This document shows, piece after piece, positions 30,648-32,240 of a stretch of 32,240 nt of DNA (position 1 is the first letter of the stretch; each line of letters opens with the position of its first letter). The translations under genes were made by a program, and so were the position numbers. Location: positions 5,567,125 through 5,599,364 of the forward strand of contig NZ_LT575476.1 in NCBI RefSeq assembly GCF_900086655.1, given 5' to 3'. A model generated the notes under the pieces. It worked only from the letters and a program-made list of their open reading frames with translations. It did no database searches and had not been told where the DNA came from. The stretch comes from Paenibacillus tuaregi (lineage in GTDB: Bacteria; Bacillota; Bacilli; Paenibacillales; Paenibacillaceae).

Positions 30648-32240
30648 ATGAAAGAGACTTCCGCAGCCGGCAGGCTGCTTAAGGGAGCGGCACTGCTTGC
30701 GGCCGCTGCGCTGTTGACCAAGCTGCTTGGCACACTACAAAAGATCCCCTTGCAGAATATTGGGGGAGACGGGGTATTCGGTATCTACAATACGGTGTAC
30801 CCGTTCTATACATTGCTGTTAACCCTTGCGACCGCGGGATTTCCTACCGCGGTCTCCAAATTTGTGGCCGAGCGCGAAGCAGCAGGCAACCGTGCTGGCT
30901 CAGCCGAGGTTCTGAGACTGTCGGCGGTGGTGATGCTGAGCCTCGGCTTGGCTGGAGGCTTAGCGATGTATCTGGGGGCGCCGCTGCTGGCGGGCGCCAT
31001 CGGCAACCAGCAGCTCGTGCCCGCACTGCGGAGCGCTGCGCCGGCACTGTTCTTCGTGCCGGCCTCGGCAGCCCTTCGCGGTTATTTCCAGGGGCTGCAG
31101 AATATGCTGCCCACAGCCGTATCCCAGGTTGTGGAGCAGGCTATCCGCGTAGCGGTGATGATTGTGCTGCTGCTGACCTTTACCGCATCCGGCGCTCCTG
31201 ACAGCACAGTTGCATCAGGAGCGATGATTGGCTCGGCAGCAGGCGGCTGCGCAGGGCTGCTCGTGATGCTCCTGTTCTGGAGCAGGCACCGCCGGAGCGA
31301 ACAAGGTGTCAGGTTGCTTGAGCCTGACCGGGATCGACTCAAGCGGCGGCTGAAGGATGACCCTGCGGCGGGGCAGAACGGAACAGCAGCGGGAGAAGGG
31401 TCTGCTGCTGTTATAAGCGGCTCACCGGAGGGCGGAACTACCGCTGGTCCTGTTGTGAGCCCGCAGCCGGATCAGGGGACGGGTCAAGGCAGGCTGCTGA
31501 GGCAGCTGCTTGCCTATGCTATACCGATCTGTCTGGCAGCTCTGGCTGTACCCTTGATCAGTCTGGTGGATACGTTCACCCTTCCGCGTTTGCTTCGTCA
31601 AGGAGGATGGGATGAGACGGGGGCTATGGTGCAGGTGGGCGTTTATAACCGGGGAATTCCTCTAGTCCAGCTTGTCACGATGCTGGCGACCTCCTTGTCC
31701 GTGCTGTTCATTCCTGCCCTGGCCGAGCTTAAATACCGGGGAGACGAGGAGCAGATCCGGCACCAGACCCGGCTTGCGCTGCGTTGGTTCTGGCTGATCG
31801 GCCTGGCCGCCTCGGCAGGGCTTGCTGCTTTGGCTGAGCCGATTAACATCATGCTCTATAAGGATACTTCCGGCACGGCGGCGATGCAGTGGATCGCCTT
31901 GACCGCGGCGCCGAGCACGATGGTCACCATCACCGCCGCGCTGCTTCAGGGGCTTGGCTCGGTCCGCGCTCCAGCCCTGTATCTGACAGGCGCTGCGCTG
32001 CTCAAGACCGTGCTCAACCTGCTGCTGGTGCCGCAGCTTGACATCACCGGGGCCGCCGCTGCCGGCGTGGCGGCCTACAGCCTCGCAGCCGCGCTCAGCC
32101 TCGCGCGGCTGCGCAAGGCCAACGCGCTGCGGCTTCGCCCCGCAGATGCGCTTGGCAAGCCAGCGCTGCTGATCGCTGCGCTGGTGCTGCCGGTGCTCGC
32201 GCTGCGCCTGCTCGCGGATGCCGCCGGCCTGGGGCCGGGA
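30648..32240 (+). CDS. SpoVB/MurJ-type polysaccharide flippase (YabM-like), 3' truncated by the window
   Basis: An open frame starts at ATG 30648 (GTGGGG six nt upstream) and runs without a stop to the window end, giving 531 residues. It begins MKETSAAGRLLKGAALLAAAALLTKLLGTLQKIPLQNIGGDGVFGIYNTVYPFY, the N-terminus of the MATE/MOP superfamily flippases (YabM/SpoVB/MurJ type) that move lipid-linked cell-wall or polysaccharide precursors across the membrane. Many hydrophobic segments follow. A hydrophilic Gly/Pro/Ser-rich loop (about 223-281) stands between two of the middle helices. In B. subtilis yabM also follows spoVT. The 3' end is very GC rich. Confidence 0.88.
   Translation, partial: MKETSAAGRLLKGAALLAAAALLTKLLGTLQKIPLQNIGGDGVFGIYNTVYPFYTLLLTLATAGFPTAVSKFVAEREAAGNRAGSAEVLRLSAVVMLSLGLAGGLAMYLGAPLLAGAIGNQQLVPALRSAAPALFFVPASAALRGYFQGLQNMLPTAVSQVVEQAIRVAVMIVLLLTFTASGAPDSTVASGAMIGSAAGGCAGLLVMLLFWSRHRRSEQGVRLLEPDRDRLKRRLKDDPAAGQNGTAAGEGSAAVISGSPEGGTTAGPVVSPQPDQGTGQGRLLRQLLAYAIPICLAALAVPLISLVDTFTLPRLLRQGGWDETGAMVQVGVYNRGIPLVQLVTMLATSLSVLFIPALAELKYRGDEEQIRHQTRLALRWFWLIGLAASAGLAALAEPINIMLYKDTSGTAAMQWIALTAAPSTMVTITAALLQGLGSVRAPALYLTGAALLKTVLNLLLVPQLDITGAAAAGVAAYSLAAALSLARLRKANALRLRPADALGKPALLIAALVLPVLALRLLADAAGLGPG

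Overview
The window looks like chromosomal DNA from a spore-forming member of the Firmicutes, most likely Paenibacillus or a close relative. The rRNA end, the gene products, and the conserved order of replication, translation and sporulation genes all match the region near the origin of Bacillus subtilis. Several B. subtilis neighbours are missing in ways I associate with Paenibacillaceae. I see no phage, insertion sequence, CRISPR array or tRNA; this is core chromosome.

Layout. Positions 1-741 hold the 3' end of a 23S rRNA gene, a spacer without tRNAs, a 5S rRNA gene and a terminator. A minus-strand membrane protein of unknown function follows, then gin (csfB, an anti-sigma-G protein), an Orn/Lys/Arg-decarboxylase-like gene (yaaO type) with a decapeptide-repeat insertion, tmk, darA (c-di-AMP receptor), yaaR, holB, ricT, yabA, trmN6 (yabB) and rsmI. 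Minus-strand abrB then faces away from a YwfO-like HD phosphohydrolase; the intergenic region between them carries Spo0A-box-like sites. Next come tatD, a c-di-AMP (ydaO-type) riboswitch with terminator in front of a G5/3D cell-wall protein, rnmV, rsmA (ksgA), yabG, veg, sspF, ispE, purR, spoVG, glmU, prs, a small unknown minus-strand gene, pth, fin (anti-sigma-F), mfd, a PrsA-like foldase lipoprotein, spoVT and a truncated SpoVB/MurJ-type flippase running off the right edge.

How the genes fit together. Housekeeping genes (dTMP synthesis, clamp loading, rRNA methylation, 5S maturation, PRPP and UDP-GlcNAc synthesis, peptidyl-tRNA rescue, transcription-coupled repair) alternate with sporulation regulators: Gin and Fin tune forespore sigma factors, AbrB and RicT act around Spo0A, SpoVG, SpoVT, YabG and SspF act later. 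Two c-di-AMP sensors, the DarA protein and the riboswitch, lie about 8 kb apart. Recognisable promoters include a sigma-H type at spoVG, a sigma-G type at sspF, a sigma-A type with a downstream 0A box at abrB, and two consensus sigma-A promoters in tandem at veg.

The least explained items are: ten 30-bp in-frame repeats inside the decarboxylase; a prs leader that can form two mutually exclusive 13-bp hairpins; paired Spo0A boxes on both sides of the abrB/HD intergenic region; a three-way-junction RNA whose closing stem forms the spoVT terminator; and a small minus-strand gene where B. subtilis has ctc. I did not find a wholly new multi-gene system. All calls come from reading the sequence and remembered family knowledge; no search or folding program was run.
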